Positions 7,636 to 19,000 of a stretch of 64,000 bases of DNA are shown here, piece by piece (the stretch's first letter is position 1; the number at the start of each line of letters is the position of its first letter). Both the position numbers and the translations under genes were made by a program. The notes below the pieces were generated by a model, which saw only the letters and a program-made list of their open reading frames with translations, searched no databases and had not been told where the DNA came from. Source of the DNA: Bacillus sp. V3-13 (GTDB lineage: Bacteria > Bacillota > Bacilli > Bacillales > Cytobacillaceae); the NCBI RefSeq assembly GCF_002860165.1, contig NZ_PGUZ01000020.1, forward strand, positions 1-64,000, in the 5' to 3' direction.

Positions 7636-8073
7636 TTACCCGCGAAGTTCGTAAACTTCTGGTTTTTGTGCTTGGTGCGGATGCTCGCTGCCAGCATATA
7701 CGTTCAATTTTTTAAACATTTGACGGCCAAGAGAATTCTTTGGAAGCATGCCTTTAATCGCAAGTTCCAGCATTTTCTCAGGGTAGTTTGTACGCATTTC
7801 AAGAGCCGTTCTTTGTTTTAGTCCACCTGGATGCATAGTGTGGCGGTAGTAGATTTTGTCAGTAAGTTTTTTACCTGTTAACTCGATTTTTGATGCATTT
7901 ATGATGATTACATGATCACCAGTGTCCACATGTGGTGTATAAGTTGGTTTATGTTTTCCACGCAGAATTGATGCTACTTCACTAGCAAGACGGCCCAGCG
8001 TTTGGCCTTCAGCATCAATTACGTACCATTTACGCTCGATATTATTGGCATTTGCCATAAACGTTGTACGCAT
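7636..8073 (-). CDS. rplM: 50S ribosomal protein L13
   Basis: L13 is an early-assembling 50S protein. The protein is 145 aa, with the typical start [16 protein letters not shown] and the GRLAS...[12 protein letters not shown] core. AGGAGGG sits before the ATG. It forms a two-gene operon with rpsI behind its own promoter and a structured leader, although truA lies upstream on the same strand. Confidence 0.98.
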   Translation of the reverse strand: MRTTFMANANNIERKWYVIDAEGQTLGRLASEVASILRGKHKPTYTPHVDTGDHVIIINASKIELTGKKLTDKIYYRHTMHPGGLKQRTALEMRTNYPEKMLELAIKGMLPKNSLGRQMFKKLNVYAGSEHPHQAQKPEVYELRG

Positions 8074-8209
8074 GATTTACCCTCCTAATAAAAATCAATT
8101 ACATTTATTGGTCTCATATATTTTCAATCACGATTCACTTTCCGGGGCTTATCGTGGGGCTAAAATACATACCATATGATATAATACCTTGTTGGTTCCA
8201 GTTTGTCAA
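8074..8209 (-). promoter_or_regulatory. rplM promoter and L13-type leader
   Basis: A consensus sigma-A promoter (TTGACA at 8204-8209, 17 nt, TATTAT at 8181-8186) starts the rplM-rpsI transcript. The 100-nt leader has a hairpin with arms CACGAT/ATCGTG (8129-8156) enclosing GCCCCGG. Bacillaceae rplM is known to have an autoregulatory L13 leader; I infer this is it from position and structure, without a covariance-model match. Confidence 0.65.
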
Positions 8210-8246
8210 CACCAGGATTAGTTGTCATGGAGCTTTTTATACCTCT

Positions 8247-8984
8247 TTAATAAAAAACTTTCCATAAATATAAGCCATGTCCCGGGCTTGTCTTTCCGGC
8301 ATGTGTGCGGTCCCGCTTTTCAAGGATTTCCGGTATCTCATACGGGCTTCGTTCTCCTGAACCAATTTCCAGCAAAGTACCGACAATGATCCGGACCATA
8401 TTATACAAAAATCCGTTCCCCACCAGGCGAAATCCGAGCAGATCCCCTTCTTCAAAAAACTCAATTTCCTTGATCGTCCTCACTTTGTCTTCGATCGCCG
8501 TCTTCGCGGAACAGAATGAAGTGAAATCATGGCTCCCGATAAAAAATTTCAAAGCTTCCTTCATCGCGATATAGTCGATTGGATAAGGAAATTGATAGGC
8601 ATAGTTGCGCTTAAATGGATCCCGTCTCGCTGATGGATGCACGAAATAACGGTATTCCTTGCCGACGGTATCGAATCTCGCATGGAAGCCCGCCGCTGCC
8701 TTTTCAACCCTGTTGATAGCAATGTCTCCCGGAAGCAAGCTATTTAAAGCCAGCTCCCATTTTGAAACAGGAATCTGCAAAGGCGAATCAAAGTGGATGA
8801 CCTGACCCTTGGCATGCACGCCTGCATCTGTCCGCCCTGAAGCGGTCACAGGCACGGAATTTCCTTTATGCAGCCTGGCGAGCGCTGTTTCCAATTCCTT
8901 CTGAACGGTTCGGGCATCGGGCTGAACCTGGTAGCCGGAAAACTGCGATCCATCATATGAAAGGGTACATTTATAACGTTGCAT
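8247..8984 (-). CDS. truA: tRNA pseudouridine(38-40) synthase TruA
   Basis: TruA isomerises uridines 38-40 in the anticodon arm of many tRNAs. The 245-aa protein has the family's [10 protein letters not shown] start and the catalytic Asp in [18 protein letters not shown], followed by [13 protein letters not shown]. It follows ecfT with a 15-nt gap and probably shares its transcript. The next gene, rplM, has its own promoter. Confidence 0.96.
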   Translation of the reverse strand: MQRYKCTLSYDGSQFSGYQVQPDARTVQKELETALARLHKGNSVPVTASGRTDAGVHAKGQVIHFDSPLQIPVSKWELALNSLLPGDIAINRVEKAAAGFHARFDTVGKEYRYFVHPSARRDPFKRNYAYQFPYPIDYIAMKEALKFFIGSHDFTSFCSAKTAIEDKVRTIKEIEFFEEGDLLGFRLVGNGFLYNMVRIIVGTLLEIGSGERSPYEIPEILEKRDRTHAGKTSPGHGLYLWKVFY

Positions 8985-8999
8985 TCTGCAGCAGCTCCA

Positions 9000-9797
9000 T
9001 TATGATCGATATAAAACAAGCAGCACAGTGATAGCAAGAAGAAGCGCGATCATCGCCGTATCGAGGCCTGTCCATTTTAGCTGGCGGTACCTTGTCCGCC
9101 CTTCACCGCCACGGTAGCCGCGCGCTTCCATCGCTACCGCCAGTTCTTCCGCCCGCTTGAACGAACTGACAAACAGCGGGATTAAAAGCGGGACAATCGC
9201 CTTGATCCGGTCCTTGATTGGACCGCTTGTAAAATCGACTCCTCTTGCTGTTTGGGCTTTCATGATTTTATCTGTTTCCTGCATTAAAGTCGGAATAAAC
9301 CGCAAGGAAATGGACATCATAAGCGCTAATTCATGAACCGGAAACTTTATCTTGTTCAGCGGGTTTAACAGGCTTTCCAATCCGTCGGTAATTTCGATTG
9401 GTGTTGTCGTCAGCGTCAGCAGCGAGGTTGTTACAATCAGCAGGAAGAACCGCAATGAAATGAATATCCCCTGCCTTAAACCTTCTTCATATATGTTAAT
9501 TGGGCCAAGTTCAAATAACAGCTGTCCTTCTTTTGTTAAAAACAGATGGAGAATAACCGTAAAAAGAACAAGCCAGAGAACAGGTTTTAACCCGCCATAA
9601 AGAAAGCGGACCGGTATTTTTGACATTGCGGCCATAAATACGGTATAGGCAGCAAGAATGGCATAAGTTAAAGCATTATTGGCAATAAAAACAATACATA
9701 CAAACAAAAAGACAATCAATAATTTGGAGCGGGGATCCATCCGATGAATCGCAGATTCAGCAGGGACATAACGGCCGAAAATCATTTTTTCCATCAT
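9000..9797 (-). CDS. ecfT: ECF transporter transmembrane component EcfT
   Basis: EcfT is the shared membrane coupler that links the two ATPases to interchangeable vitamin- and metal-binding S components. The chosen ATG overlaps the ecfA2 stop (ATGA) and has GGGGGAG 8 nt before it; a longer frame from 9818 would lie inside ecfA2. The result is 265 aa with about six membrane segments and two coupling motifs, ARGVDF and MEARGYRGG (the A-R-G signatures). No S component is encoded nearby, which fits a group II (shared) ECF module. Confidence 0.95.
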   Translation of the reverse strand: MMEKMIFGRYVPAESAIHRMDPRSKLLIVFLFVCIVFIANNALTYAILAAYTVFMAAMSKIPVRFLYGGLKPVLWLVLFTVILHLFLTKEGQLLFELGPINIYEEGLRQGIFISLRFFLLIVTTSLLTLTTTPIEITDGLESLLNPLNKIKFPVHELALMMSISLRFIPTLMQETDKIMKAQTARGVDFTSGPIKDRIKAIVPLLIPLFVSSFKRAEELAVAMEARGYRGGEGRTRYRQLKWTGLDTAMIALLLAITVLLVLYRS

Positions 9798-10663
9798 TTC
9801 GGTCTCTCCCCCTTCCAAAGATGTGCAACCGCATCTGTTAATTGCTCCATCGAAAGGTATGTTCTATCGAATTTTATCCCGAAAACTTCTTCTATTTTCA
9901 GCTGAAATCGAACCACTTCCGGAACATCAAGGCCAAGATTGATCAGTTCAGCAGGGTTCGAGAAAATTGTTTCTGGTGTCCCTTTTTTAAATACCTTCCC
10001 GCTGTTCATAATCACGATCTCGTCGGCATAGCGGGCGGCATCTTCCATGCTGTGCGTGACCAGCATTGTTGTCAGGCCTCTTTCCTGATGGAGACGGTAA
10101 AACATCTCCATGATTTCTCTTCTTCCCCGTGGATCCAATCCGGCCGTCGGCTCGTCGAGAACAATGACGTCGGGCTCCATCGCTAAAACTCCGGCAATCG
10201 CGACCCGCCGCATTTGCCCGCCCGATAGGTCAAACGGCGACTTTTCGAGGATGTCTTCCGGCAACCCTACTTGCTTAATCGTTTCGCGGGCCCGCCTTTT
10301 TGCCTCATCTTCCGGCACACCGAAATTCATTGGCCCAAAGCAGATGTCCTTTTCGACCGTTTCCTCGAACAGTTGATGCTCCGGGAATTGAAAGACAATT
10401 CCTACCTTTTGGCGAATCGGGCGGAGATTTTTTTCTTTTTTATCAGCGGTAATTTCCCTGTCCCCGATCAAGACTTTGCCCTTTGTCGGTTTTAACAGGG
10501 CATTTAAATGTTGGAGGATCGTCGATTTCCCTGAACCTGTATGGCCAATTATCGCCATATATATGCCTGAAGGGATATCCAGGTTTACGTCCTTGATCGC
10601 AAGCCTTTCAAAAGGGGTATTTGCCTGGTATGAGTATTCTACTTGCTGTAGCGAGATGTCCAT
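9794..10663 (-). CDS. ecfA2: ECF transporter ATP-binding protein EcfA2
   Basis: This is one of the two non-identical ATPases that power all group II ECF vitamin transporters. The 289-aa ABC protein has Walker [10 protein letters not shown], signature LSGGQMRR, Walker [13 protein letters not shown] and the switch His in VTHSM. It overlaps the end of ecfA1 by 25 bases. No clear Shine-Dalgarno precedes its ATG, so it is likely coupled to ecfA1 translation. Confidence 0.95.
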   Translation of the reverse strand: MDISLQQVEYSYQANTPFERLAIKDVNLDIPSGIYMAIIGHTGSGKSTILQHLNALLKPTKGKVLIGDREITADKKEKNLRPIRQKVGIVFQFPEHQLFEETVEKDICFGPMNFGVPEDEAKRRARETIKQVGLPEDILEKSPFDLSGGQMRRVAIAGVLAMEPDVIVLDEPTAGLDPRGRREIMEMFYRLHQERGLTTMLVTHSMEDAARYADEIVIMNSGKVFKKGTPETIFSNPAELINLGLDVPEVVRFQLKIEEVFGIKFDRTYLSMEQLTDAVAHLWKGERPK

Positions 10664-11478
10664 AGCTCAGTCACCAACTCTTCTTCCGACAGAAATTGTT
10701 TCGACACAGGAACACCCTTATTCCGCAATGCTTTGCTGACCTTCACCGGAAATGGAATATCAAGGCCAAGCTCAATTAATTCCTCGTCCAATTGAAATAT
10801 TTCTTCAGGTGTGCCTTCCCGATATATTTCTCCTTTGTTCATCACTAAAATCCGGTCTGCTTTCGCAGCCTCCTCCAGATCATGGGTAATTGAAATAACG
10901 GTCAGTTGCTTTTCGTTTTTCAACTGTCTCACGGTATCCAATACTTCTTCCCGTCCGCGCGGATCAAGCATTGAGGTTGCTTCATCGAGGAGAATGATCG
11001 CCGGCCGCAATGCCAGGATTCCGGCAATCGCGACGCGCTGTTTTTGTCCCCCCGACAGATGGTGCGGCTCTTGATCAAGAAATGGTCCCATCTTGACTCT
11101 GTCTAATGCTTCTTGAACACGTTTGACCATCACATCTCTTTCGATCCCATGGTTTTCTAAACCAAAAGCCACATCATCCTGAACTGTTGTGCCAACAAAC
11201 TGGTTATCAGGATTCTGAAAAACCATCCCGAGCTGTTTGCGGATGTCCCAGACTGTTTCTTCAGTGAGCTCCATGCCACAAACTTCAATCGTTCCTTCTT
11301 TCGGGAACTGAAGTCCGTTCAACAGCTTTGCCAGTGTTGATTTGCCGGAGCCATTATGCCCGACAATCGCCAGCCATTCACCCTCAAATAATGTAAATGA
11401 TACATTGTTAAGTGCCATTTCCTGTTGGCCTTCATATTGAAAAGATACATTTTCCAACACAATCAACGGCTTTTTCAT
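10639..11478 (-). CDS. ecfA1: ECF transporter ATP-binding protein EcfA1
   Basis: This is the first ATPase of the ECF core module. The ATG at 11478 is preferred to the longer frame (11511) because AGGAGG lies 7 nt upstream and the protein then begins [13 protein letters not shown]. The 279-aa ABC domain has Walker [10 protein letters not shown], signature LSGGQKQR, Walker [13 protein letters not shown] and switch His in ITHDL. It heads ecfA1-ecfA2-ecfT-truA. A possible structured leader or separate small RNA ends 60 bases upstream. Confidence 0.95.
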   Translation of the reverse strand: MKKPLIVLENVSFQYEGQQEMALNNVSFTLFEGEWLAIVGHNGSGKSTLAKLLNGLQFPKEGTIEVCGMELTEETVWDIRKQLGMVFQNPDNQFVGTTVQDDVAFGLENHGIERDVMVKRVQEALDRVKMGPFLDQEPHHLSGGQKQRVAIAGILALRPAIILLDEATSMLDPRGREEVLDTVRQLKNEKQLTVISITHDLEEAAKADRILVMNKGEIYREGTPEEIFQLDEELIELGLDIPFPVKVSKALRNKGVPVSKQFLSEEELVTELWTSRYSK

Positions 11479-11536
11479 TGCTGCTCCTCCTCTCATCTCC
11501 GAAAACTTCACTCATCTCTTTTTATTGCTGAAATAT

Positions 11537-11846
11537 AAAAAAAGCCTGCACCTCTCCCCGGGCGAAAAGACTTTTTCGCATTGGCCACAATATTCCAAAG
11601 GAATAGGGGGAGGTGCATGAGCTAGACGAGACAGGACAGCAATAGGAACAAGCACGCTTTAAGCTTGTTTCCGCAATAGGAACAAGCGGCTTTTGGCTTG
11701 TTTTCCAAGCAAAATTAGCTCGGCAGAATTGCATTTCATTTCAGCCTTCAATATAAAGGCTGCATATGACATTTATTGCGGGCGGGTACGCTTTGGTATC
11801 TGACATGCCTGAAAGCCCGGCCTAAATGTCACTCCTGCTCATTATA
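11537..11846 (-). ncRNA. candidate structured RNA (about 300 nt) upstream of ecfA1
   Basis: No credible protein is encoded here, yet the bases are full of long-range complementarity. From the minus-strand 5' end the elements are: a TATAAT at 11841-11846; an arm pair TGACATTTA/TAAATGTCA (11767-11775 with 11823-11831); CAGCCTT/AAGGCTG (11742-11762); two tandem hairpins GGAACAAGC/GCTTG(T)TTCC (11645-11672 and 11679-11706) built on an identical 15-base unit; and a closing stem TGCACCTC-CCCC/GGGG-AGGTGCA (11547-11559 with 11606-11617) that encloses two small hairpins. A 7-base U run follows (11543-11537). It could be a stand-alone small RNA or a leader attenuating ecfA1. No known family was recognised. 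Confidence 0.55.
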
Positions 11847-11949
11847 ACGCTCTATTTGGGCTTTGCTGGAGAATTTATCAGAACAGCACCAGCTTCGCTT
11901 GGAACCAGCGTATTCCTGCGAAGTATATATTGATGCTTTCCTGAATTTT
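11847..11949. other. gene-free stretch between the RNA candidate and the rplQ terminator
   Basis: No open frame of interest is present. It holds another strong stem (CTTCGC/GCGAAG at 11893-11898 and 11918-11923, with an inner GGAA/TTCC). That stem may belong to the rplQ transcript end or be the remnant of a repeat. Nothing else is visible. Confidence 0.4.
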
Positions 11950-11996
11950 AAAAAAAGGGCATAGAACAAGTTCTGTTAAAACTGTCCGCCGCCCTT
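11950..11996 (-). terminator. terminator of the alpha operon after rplQ
   Basis: On the minus strand AAGGGC pairs with GCCCTT around an inner AGAAC/GTTCT hairpin, followed by TTTTTTT. It lies 16 bases after the rplQ stop and ends the S10-spc-alpha transcript. Confidence 0.75.
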
Positions 11997-12011
11997 GTTA
12001 AATGTGCAATA

Positions 12012-12416
<405 letters not shown>

Positions 12417-12456
12417 CTAACATCAAAAATGGCTAGTTACACACATTGTTAACTAG

Positions 12457-13401
12457 TCAGTCGTCTTTACGTAAGCCCAGTCCAAGCTCTTCCAGTTTAT
12501 GCTTTACTTCTTCAAGAGACTTGCGTCCTAAATTACGTACTTTCATCATATCTTCTTCCGTTTTGTTGGCTAATTCCTGGACGGTATTGATGCCAGCACG
12601 CTTTAAGCAATTATATGAACGAACCGAAAGATCAAGCTCTTCAATAGTCATTTCCAGAACTTTTTCTTTTTGGTCTTCTTCTTTTTCAACCATAATCTCA
12701 GCATTTTGTGCTTCGTCAGTTAAACCAACAAAGATGTTTAAATGCTCGGTCAAAATTTTCGCCCCAAGAGCAATCGCTTCTTTTGGACCTGTGCTTCCAT
12801 CTGTCCAAACATCAAATGTCAACTTATCATAGTTTGTCATTTGACCAACACGTGTATTTTCCACCTGATATTGAACGCGTGAAACTGGTGTATAGATAGA
12901 GTCAATAGGAATAACGCCGATAGGCTGATCTTCTCTCTTGTTCTGATCAGCTGGAGTATAACCACGGCCTCTTCTAGCCGTTAAACGCATGCGCAGGTGA
13001 CCGTTCGATCCAAGCGTAGCAATGTGCAGATCAGGATTCAAAATCTCGATGTCACTGTCATGCGTAATGTCAGCTGCAGTTACGTTTCCCTCACCTTGAA
13101 CGTCGATCTCAAGCGTCTTTTCTTCATCAGAATAGATTTTCAATGCTAGTTTTTTAATGTTTAGTATGATAGATGTAACATCTTCCACGACGCCTTCAAT
13201 TGTTGAAAATTCATGAAGCACTCCATCGATTTGAATCGACGTGACAGCGGCACCTGGGAGTGAGGATAATAGGATACGACGTAAGGAGTTACCCAAAGTT
13301 GTACCATATCCACGCTCAAGTGGTTCCACAACGAACTTCCCGTATTTGGCATCATCGTTGATCTCAACCGTTTCGATTTTTGGTTTTTCTATTTCGATCA
13401 T
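12457..13401 (-). CDS. rpoA: DNA-directed RNA polymerase subunit alpha
   Basis: Alpha dimerises to nucleate RNA polymerase assembly, and its C-terminal domain contacts UP elements and regulators. The length (314 aa), N-terminal [19 protein letters not shown] and C-terminal [17 protein letters not shown]...[11 protein letters not shown] are diagnostic. The ATG at 13401 behind GGAGGG is chosen over an upstream in-frame codon. The 177-nt gap to rpsK carries a palindromic element and a possible internal promoter. Confidence 0.98.
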   Translation of the reverse strand: MIEIEKPKIETVEINDDAKYGKFVVEPLERGYGTTLGNSLRRILLSSLPGAAVTSIQIDGVLHEFSTIEGVVEDVTSIILNIKKLALKIYSDEEKTLEIDVQGEGNVTAADITHDSDIEILNPDLHIATLGSNGHLRMRLTARRGRGYTPADQNKREDQPIGVIPIDSIYTPVSRVQYQVENTRVGQMTNYDKLTFDVWTDGSTGPKEAIALGAKILTEHLNIFVGLTDEAQNAEIMVEKEEDQKEKVLEMTIEELDLSVRSYNCLKRAGINTVQELANKTEEDMMKVRNLGRKSLEEVKHKLEELGLGLRKDD

Positions 13402-13531
13402 CAAATATATACCCTCCTTCAAAACGTCGGAACCCCGGCTGGATTTTCCCTACCGAAATTTCCCCCATGTATACGTTCCCGTTTGTGCACAACAACTGGA
13501 GTTAATGTTTCTGTACGAACATAAAAAAATT

Positions 13532-13564
13532 GTATCATATCCCATTATAGACAGGGATACAAAA
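13532..13564 (-). promoter_or_regulatory. inverted repeat and possible internal promoter before rpoA
   Basis: TTGTATC and GATACAA form an inverted repeat spanning 33 bases in the rpsK-rpoA gap. On the minus strand TTGTAT, a 17-nt spacer and TATGAT also read as a sigma-A-like promoter, with a further TATAAT inside. It could supply extra rpoA-rplQ transcripts or form an RNA hairpin. Confidence 0.4.
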
Positions 13565-13578
13565 TCTATACAGAAAAA

Positions 13579-13989
<411 letters not shown>

Positions 13990-14355
13990 TTATTTCTTCT
14001 TGTTCGCTACAGTCTTACGAGGACCTTTACGAGTACGGGCATTGTTTTTCGTATTTTGTCCGCGAACGGGCAAACCACGGCGATGACGCAATCCACGATA
14101 GCTTCCAATTTCCATTAAACGCTTAATGTTAAGGGAAACTTCACGGCGAAGGTCACCTTCTACTTTTAATCTGTCAATGATTTCACGGATTTTATTTAAT
14201 TCATCTTCCGTCAAGTCACGAACGCGAGTGTCTTCAGAAACACCTGCTTCAGCCAGTACTTTTTGAGCAGTACTTTTACCGATACCAAAAATGTAAGTTA
14301 AAGAGATAACTACACGTTTTTCACGTGGGATATCCACTCCAGCAATACGTGCCAT
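13990..14355 (-). CDS. rpsM: 30S ribosomal protein S13
   Basis: S13 is in the 30S head and forms inter-subunit bridges. The ATG at 14355 gives 121 aa starting [16 protein letters not shown]; an upstream in-frame codon has no ribosome-binding site. The conserved [11 protein letters not shown](N)[10 protein letters not shown] tail is present. It follows rpmJ with a 23-nt gap. Confidence 0.97.
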   Translation of the reverse strand: MARIAGVDIPREKRVVISLTYIFGIGKSTAQKVLAEAGVSEDTRVRDLTEDELNKIREIIDRLKVEGDLRREVSLNIKRLMEIGSYRGLRHRRGLPVRGQNTKNNARTRKGPRKTVANKKK

Positions 14356-14378
14356 AAACTTCAGCACCTCCTTCAAAA

Positions 14379-14748
<370 letters not shown>

Positions 14749-15058
14749 CGAACTCGTCTCCCTTCTTCTTTCAACACGTATTCTTCCAAACGTTTTGCAG
14801 GGCAAAGCGTGGTTTTCATTTTTTCGCAGCCTGTAGCTTTCCGCTGTGAACATATTCAGTGATGCGCAATTTTCGAGCAGAAAATGTGGTAATCCTCATT
14901 TTGTTTCAGCATAAAAGATGTTTACGCTGATATAAACAAATCGATAAACCTTTCATTTTCCAACCTTATAATTATAGCATATTGAATGGTTTTGCGCCCG
15001 CATTTTTCATCGGAATTTTATCCAAAACTGCGAAACGCACATTTCCAGGCAATTGGAT
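14749..15058 (-). promoter_or_regulatory. map-infA gap: extended -10 promoter and leader hairpin
   Basis: This gap has no gene; the KOW-domain gene (ybzG) found here in B. subtilis is not visible. It has an extended -10 promoter (TGC-TATAAT, -10 at 14971-14976) for infA and downstream genes. A 10-bp hairpin follows in the leader (TCAGCGTAAA/TTTATGCTGA, 14906-14930) with no U run, so it is not a terminator. Confidence 0.6.
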
Positions 15059-15804
15059 CTAGATTTTTGTTAAAATCTCATAACCAGTTTCAGTAATCGC
15101 AATCGTATGCTCAAAATGGGCACACATCTTTCCATCTACTGTAACCACTGTCCAATCGTCCGCTAATGTTTTTACATATCGACTGCCTGCATTCACCATC
15201 GGTTCAACAGCAAGTACCATGCCAGGCCTTAAGCGCGGCCCTTTATTCGGAGGACCGTAATGAGGAATTTGCGGGTCCTCATGTAAGTCTTGCCCGATTC
15301 CGTGACCGACATACTCACGCACTATGGAAAAACCGTTTGTTTCGACGTGCGTTTGGATCGCATGGGAGATGTTTGATAGACGTTCGCCTGGCTTAGCTTC
15401 CTTGAGTCCTTCATAAAGAGAAGCTTCGGTTACGTCCAATAGACGCACCGTTTCTTCATCTATTTTCCCAACAGGATACGTCCATGCTGAGTCACCATGA
15501 TACCCGTTAAACTTCGCACCGATATCAATGCTGATTATGTCGCCCTCCTTGAGGACACGGCTACCTGGTATCCCGTGAACAAGCTCATTATTGACAGAAG
15601 CGCAGATGCTGCCACTAAATCCGTTATACCCTTTAAAAGAAGGATAAGCATCAGACGCACGGATAAACCGATCAGCAATTGCATCGAGTTCTTTCGTGGT
15701 CACGCCAGGAACTATATATTTTTTCAACTCCTGGTGGGTTAGTGCCACTATTCGTCCGGCTTCCCTCATGATCTCTATTTCACGGGGAGTTTTACAAATA
15801 ATCA

Positions 15805-15805
<1 letters not shown>
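15059..15805 (-). CDS. map: type I methionine aminopeptidase
   Basis: Map removes the initiator methionine from nascent proteins. The 248-aa protein carries the five metal ligands in context: Asp in ISIDIGAKF, Asp in YHGDSAWT, His in EYVGHGIG, Glu in AVEPMV and Glu in FEHT. Its ATG overlaps the last base of the adk stop codon, so translation is coupled. Confidence 0.97.
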
Positions 15806-16473
<668 letters not shown>

Positions 16474-16511
16474 CTAATCGGCTTTAGGGAACAAAAGTCC
16501 CCAAAACCAAA

Positions 16512-17807
16512 TTATTTAATAAAGCCTTTGTAATGGCGCTTTACAAGCTGAGCTTCAAGCTGCTTCATCGTCTCCAGGGCAACCCCTACTACGATAAGCA
16601 AGCTCGTTCCACCAATTTGGGCAGATTGAGGAAGTCCGGCAAATTGGGTAAAGAATACCGGCAGAACAGCAATAAGCGCTAGGAAAATCGAGCCGACTAA
16701 TGTCAACCGATATAAAACCCGGGTCAAATATTCTTGAGTGTTTTTCCCCGGACGTATTCCAGGAATATATCCGCCTTGCTTTTTAAGGTTTTCCGAAACC
16801 TGCTCTGGATTCACCTGGATAAAGGCATAAAAATACGTAAAAGCGATAATCAAGGCCACATATAAGCTCATTCCGATCGGACTTGTATAATCAAACGTAT
16901 CTTGAATCCATCTCGTTACATCATTCGAGCCGAAAAACGAAGCAATCGTCGGCGGAGTAACAACAAATGAGACCGCGAAAATGACCGGGATAACTCCCGC
17001 TGCATTTACTTTTAATGGTAGATGCGTTGATTGGCCACCTGTCTGACGGCCTGCCGCCGCCATCCTTTTCGCATACTGGATCGGGATTTTACGCAGTGCT
17101 TGTTGAATGAAAATCGTTCCGACAATAATCGCGATTACAGCAAGAACGATTAACAATACGGTCACAATCCGAAGAAATAGGTCTTCGCCCGCATTCTCAA
17201 ACTGCTGGGCGTAAACCTGGTTGACCGCTGTCGGAATACCGGCAACAATACCGGCAAAAATGATAATTGAAATCCCGTTGCCGACACCTTTTGCTGTGAT
17301 TTGTTCACCGAGCCACATTAAAAATGCAGTACCTGCCGTGAGAACAATTGCAATCAGCAAATAGGTAGTTATACCAGGGTTTTCAATCAGCATGCCGCCC
17401 GCCATTGCGTTGAAGCCATAAGACATACCAACGGCCTGGATTAAACCAAGCACAATTGTAAAATAGCGGGTAAACTGGGCCAATTTGCGGCGTCCAACCT
17501 CCCCTTGCTTTGACCATTCCGTAAACTTTGGCACGACATCCATCTGTAAAAGCTGAACGATAATCGAGGCTGTGATATACGGCATGATTCCCATCGCAAG
17601 AATGGAGAAGTTAAATAACGCGCCGCCGCCAAATGTATTCAGCACGCCAAAAACATTAAGTTCATCTTGTGCTTTTAAAATATCGGCATTCACATTGGGT
17701 ACAGGTATAAATGCACCGATGCGAAATACAATCAACATTAAAAGGGTGAATATGATCTTTCGTCTTATTTCACCCACGCGCATAAAATTGGAGATTGTCT
17801 GAAACAT
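16512..17807 (-). CDS. secY: preprotein translocase subunit SecY
   Basis: SecY is the channel of the Sec translocon. The 431-aa protein has ten predicted membrane segments, the N-terminal MRVGEIRRKIIFTL and the cytosolic-loop motif PGIRPGKNTQEYLTRVLYR used for SecA and ribosome binding. Its start overlaps the rplO stop by one base. SecE, its partner, is encoded at the other end of the window. Confidence 0.98.
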   Translation of the reverse strand: MFQTISNFMRVGEIRRKIIFTLLMLIVFRIGAFIPVPNVNADILKAQDELNVFGVLNTFGGGALFNFSILAMGIMPYITASIIVQLLQMDVVPKFTEWSKQGEVGRRKLAQFTRYFTIVLGLIQAVGMSYGFNAMAGGMLIENPGITTYLLIAIVLTAGTAFLMWLGEQITAKGVGNGISIIIFAGIVAGIPTAVNQVYAQQFENAGEDLFLRIVTVLLIVLAVIAIIVGTIFIQQALRKIPIQYAKRMAAAGRQTGGQSTHLPLKVNAAGVIPVIFAVSFVVTPPTIASFFGSNDVTRWIQDTFDYTSPIGMSLYVALIIAFTYFYAFIQVNPEQVSENLKKQGGYIPGIRPGKNTQEYLTRVLYRLTLVGSIFLALIAVLPVFFTQFAGLPQSAQIGGTSLLIVVGVALETMKQLEAQLVKRHYKGFIK

Positions 17808-18247
17808 TAGATCACCTCAGTTTGACCGCCGGCAGCTTCAATCGCTTCCTTGGCAGCAGAGGAGAATTTATGAGCTTTAACTGTAAGCTTTTTCTCAACA
17901 TTTCCTTTTGCAAGAATCTTAATTCCTGCTTTCCCGCTGGAGACAACACCTGTTTCGATCAGAAGTTCTGGAGTAACTTCAGTACCGTCTTCAAAGCGGT
18001 TAAGCGTCTCAAGGTTCACAACTGCATATTCTTTACGGTTGATGTTCGTAAATCCACGTTTAGGCAAGCGTTGGAAAAGAGGTGTTTGACCACCCTCAAA
18101 GCCAGGACGAACACCGCCGCCGGAACGGGCGTTTTGACCTTTATGACCTTTACCGGCAGTTTTGCCGTTACCAGAACCAATACCGCGACCTTTACGTTTA
18201 CGTTCTTGACGAGAACCTTCTGCAGGTTTTAATTCATGAAGTTTCAT
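17807..18247 (-). CDS. rplO: 50S ribosomal protein L15
   Basis: L15 is a late-assembling 50S protein with a long glycine/arginine-rich N-terminal extension, seen here as [20 protein letters not shown]. The length is 146 aa. It is coupled to secY by a 1-nt overlap and preceded by rpmD. Confidence 0.97.
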   Translation of the reverse strand: MKLHELKPAEGSRQERKRKGRGIGSGNGKTAGKGHKGQNARSGGGVRPGFEGGQTPLFQRLPKRGFTNINRKEYAVVNLETLNRFEDGTEVTPELLIETGVVSSGKAGIKILAKGNVEKKLTVKAHKFSSAAKEAIEAAGGQTEVI

Positions 18248-18279
18248 TTTGGCACCTCCTTATTCAAAGAAGAATGGAT

Positions 18280-18462
18280 TTATTGTTCTTTAACCGTCAC
18301 AAGGTGAGCAACTTTTTTGATCATGCCGCGGATAGCCGGGTTGTCTTGCTGCTCAACTGTTTGGTGCATTTTTCGTAATCCTAAAGCTTTAACTGTTTCG
18401 CGCTGGTCCTCAGGGCGACCAATCACGCTGCGAGTGAGGGTAATTTGCAATTTGTTAGCCAT
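18280..18462 (-). CDS. rpmD: 50S ribosomal protein L30
   Basis: L30 is a 60-aa protein starting [20 protein letters not shown], with the conserved [12 protein letters not shown] core. It sits between rpsE and rplO with short gaps, in the standard spc order. Confidence 0.97.
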   Translation of the reverse strand: MANKLQITLTRSVIGRPEDQRETVKALGLRKMHQTVEQQDNPAIRGMIKKVAHLVTVKEQ

Positions 18463-18475
18463 TTGGTTTCCCTCC

Positions 18476-18976
18476 TTATCCTAACAGTTCTTCTACTGAT
18501 TTACCACGCAGCTTCGCTACGTCTTCAGCACGTTTTAATTGTTTTAATCCGTCAATCGTTGCACGGACCATGTTGATTGGAGTGTTTGTTCCCAATGATT
18601 TTGACAGGATATCTGCCACACCGGCTAACTCAAGAACCGCACGAACCGGACCACCAGCGATGATACCTGTACCGGCAGAAGCAGGTTTGATCAGGATTTC
18701 ACCAGCGCCAAAGCGCCCGATAACCTGGTGAGGAGTTGTTCCTCCAACCATAGGTACTTCAATCAAGTTTTTCTTTGCATCTTCAATCGCCTTGCGAATA
18801 GCATCTGGCACTTCTTGCGCTTTACCAGTTCCGAAGCCAACGTGACCGTTTTTGTCGCCAACTACTACAAGAGCAGAGAAACGGAAACGGCGTCCACCTT
18901 TAACAACTTTCGCTACACGGTTAACTGTAACTACGCGCTCTTCAAGTTCAAGTTTGTTTGGATCAATACGACGCAT
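18476..18976 (-). CDS. rpsE: 30S ribosomal protein S5
   Basis: S5 helps maintain decoding fidelity and mRNA unwinding at the entry site. The 166-aa product has the dsRBD-like N-terminal half with [22 protein letters not shown] and the C-terminal half with [15 protein letters not shown]. It shows no spectinomycin-resistance-type deletion in the KVVKGGR loop. Confidence 0.97.
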   Translation of the reverse strand: MRRIDPNKLELEERVVTVNRVAKVVKGGRRFRFSALVVVGDKNGHVGFGTGKAQEVPDAIRKAIEDAKKNLIEVPMVGGTTPHQVIGRFGAGEILIKPASAGTGIIAGGPVRAVLELAGVADILSKSLGTNTPINMVRATIDGLKQLKRAEDVAKLRGKSVEELLG

Positions 18977-19000
18977 CTTTTTGTGTCCCTCCTTTGTCTA

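Noticed and set aside
11639-11706. Two repeats that might be a short CRISPR array
   Set aside because: Only two units, each folding with its own downstream arm, spacer of 19 bases and no cas genes nearby.
11522-11734. Minus-strand open frame of 70 codons upstream of ecfA1
   Set aside because: No ribosome-binding site, cysteine/serine-rich shadow translation, and it runs through the hairpins of the structured RNA candidate.
14941-15058. Short frame directly after map that reads PGNVRFAVLDKI, considered as a ybzG remnant
   Set aside because: Only 25 codons, no ribosome-binding site, and the resemblance to a KOW-protein tail is too weak to claim.
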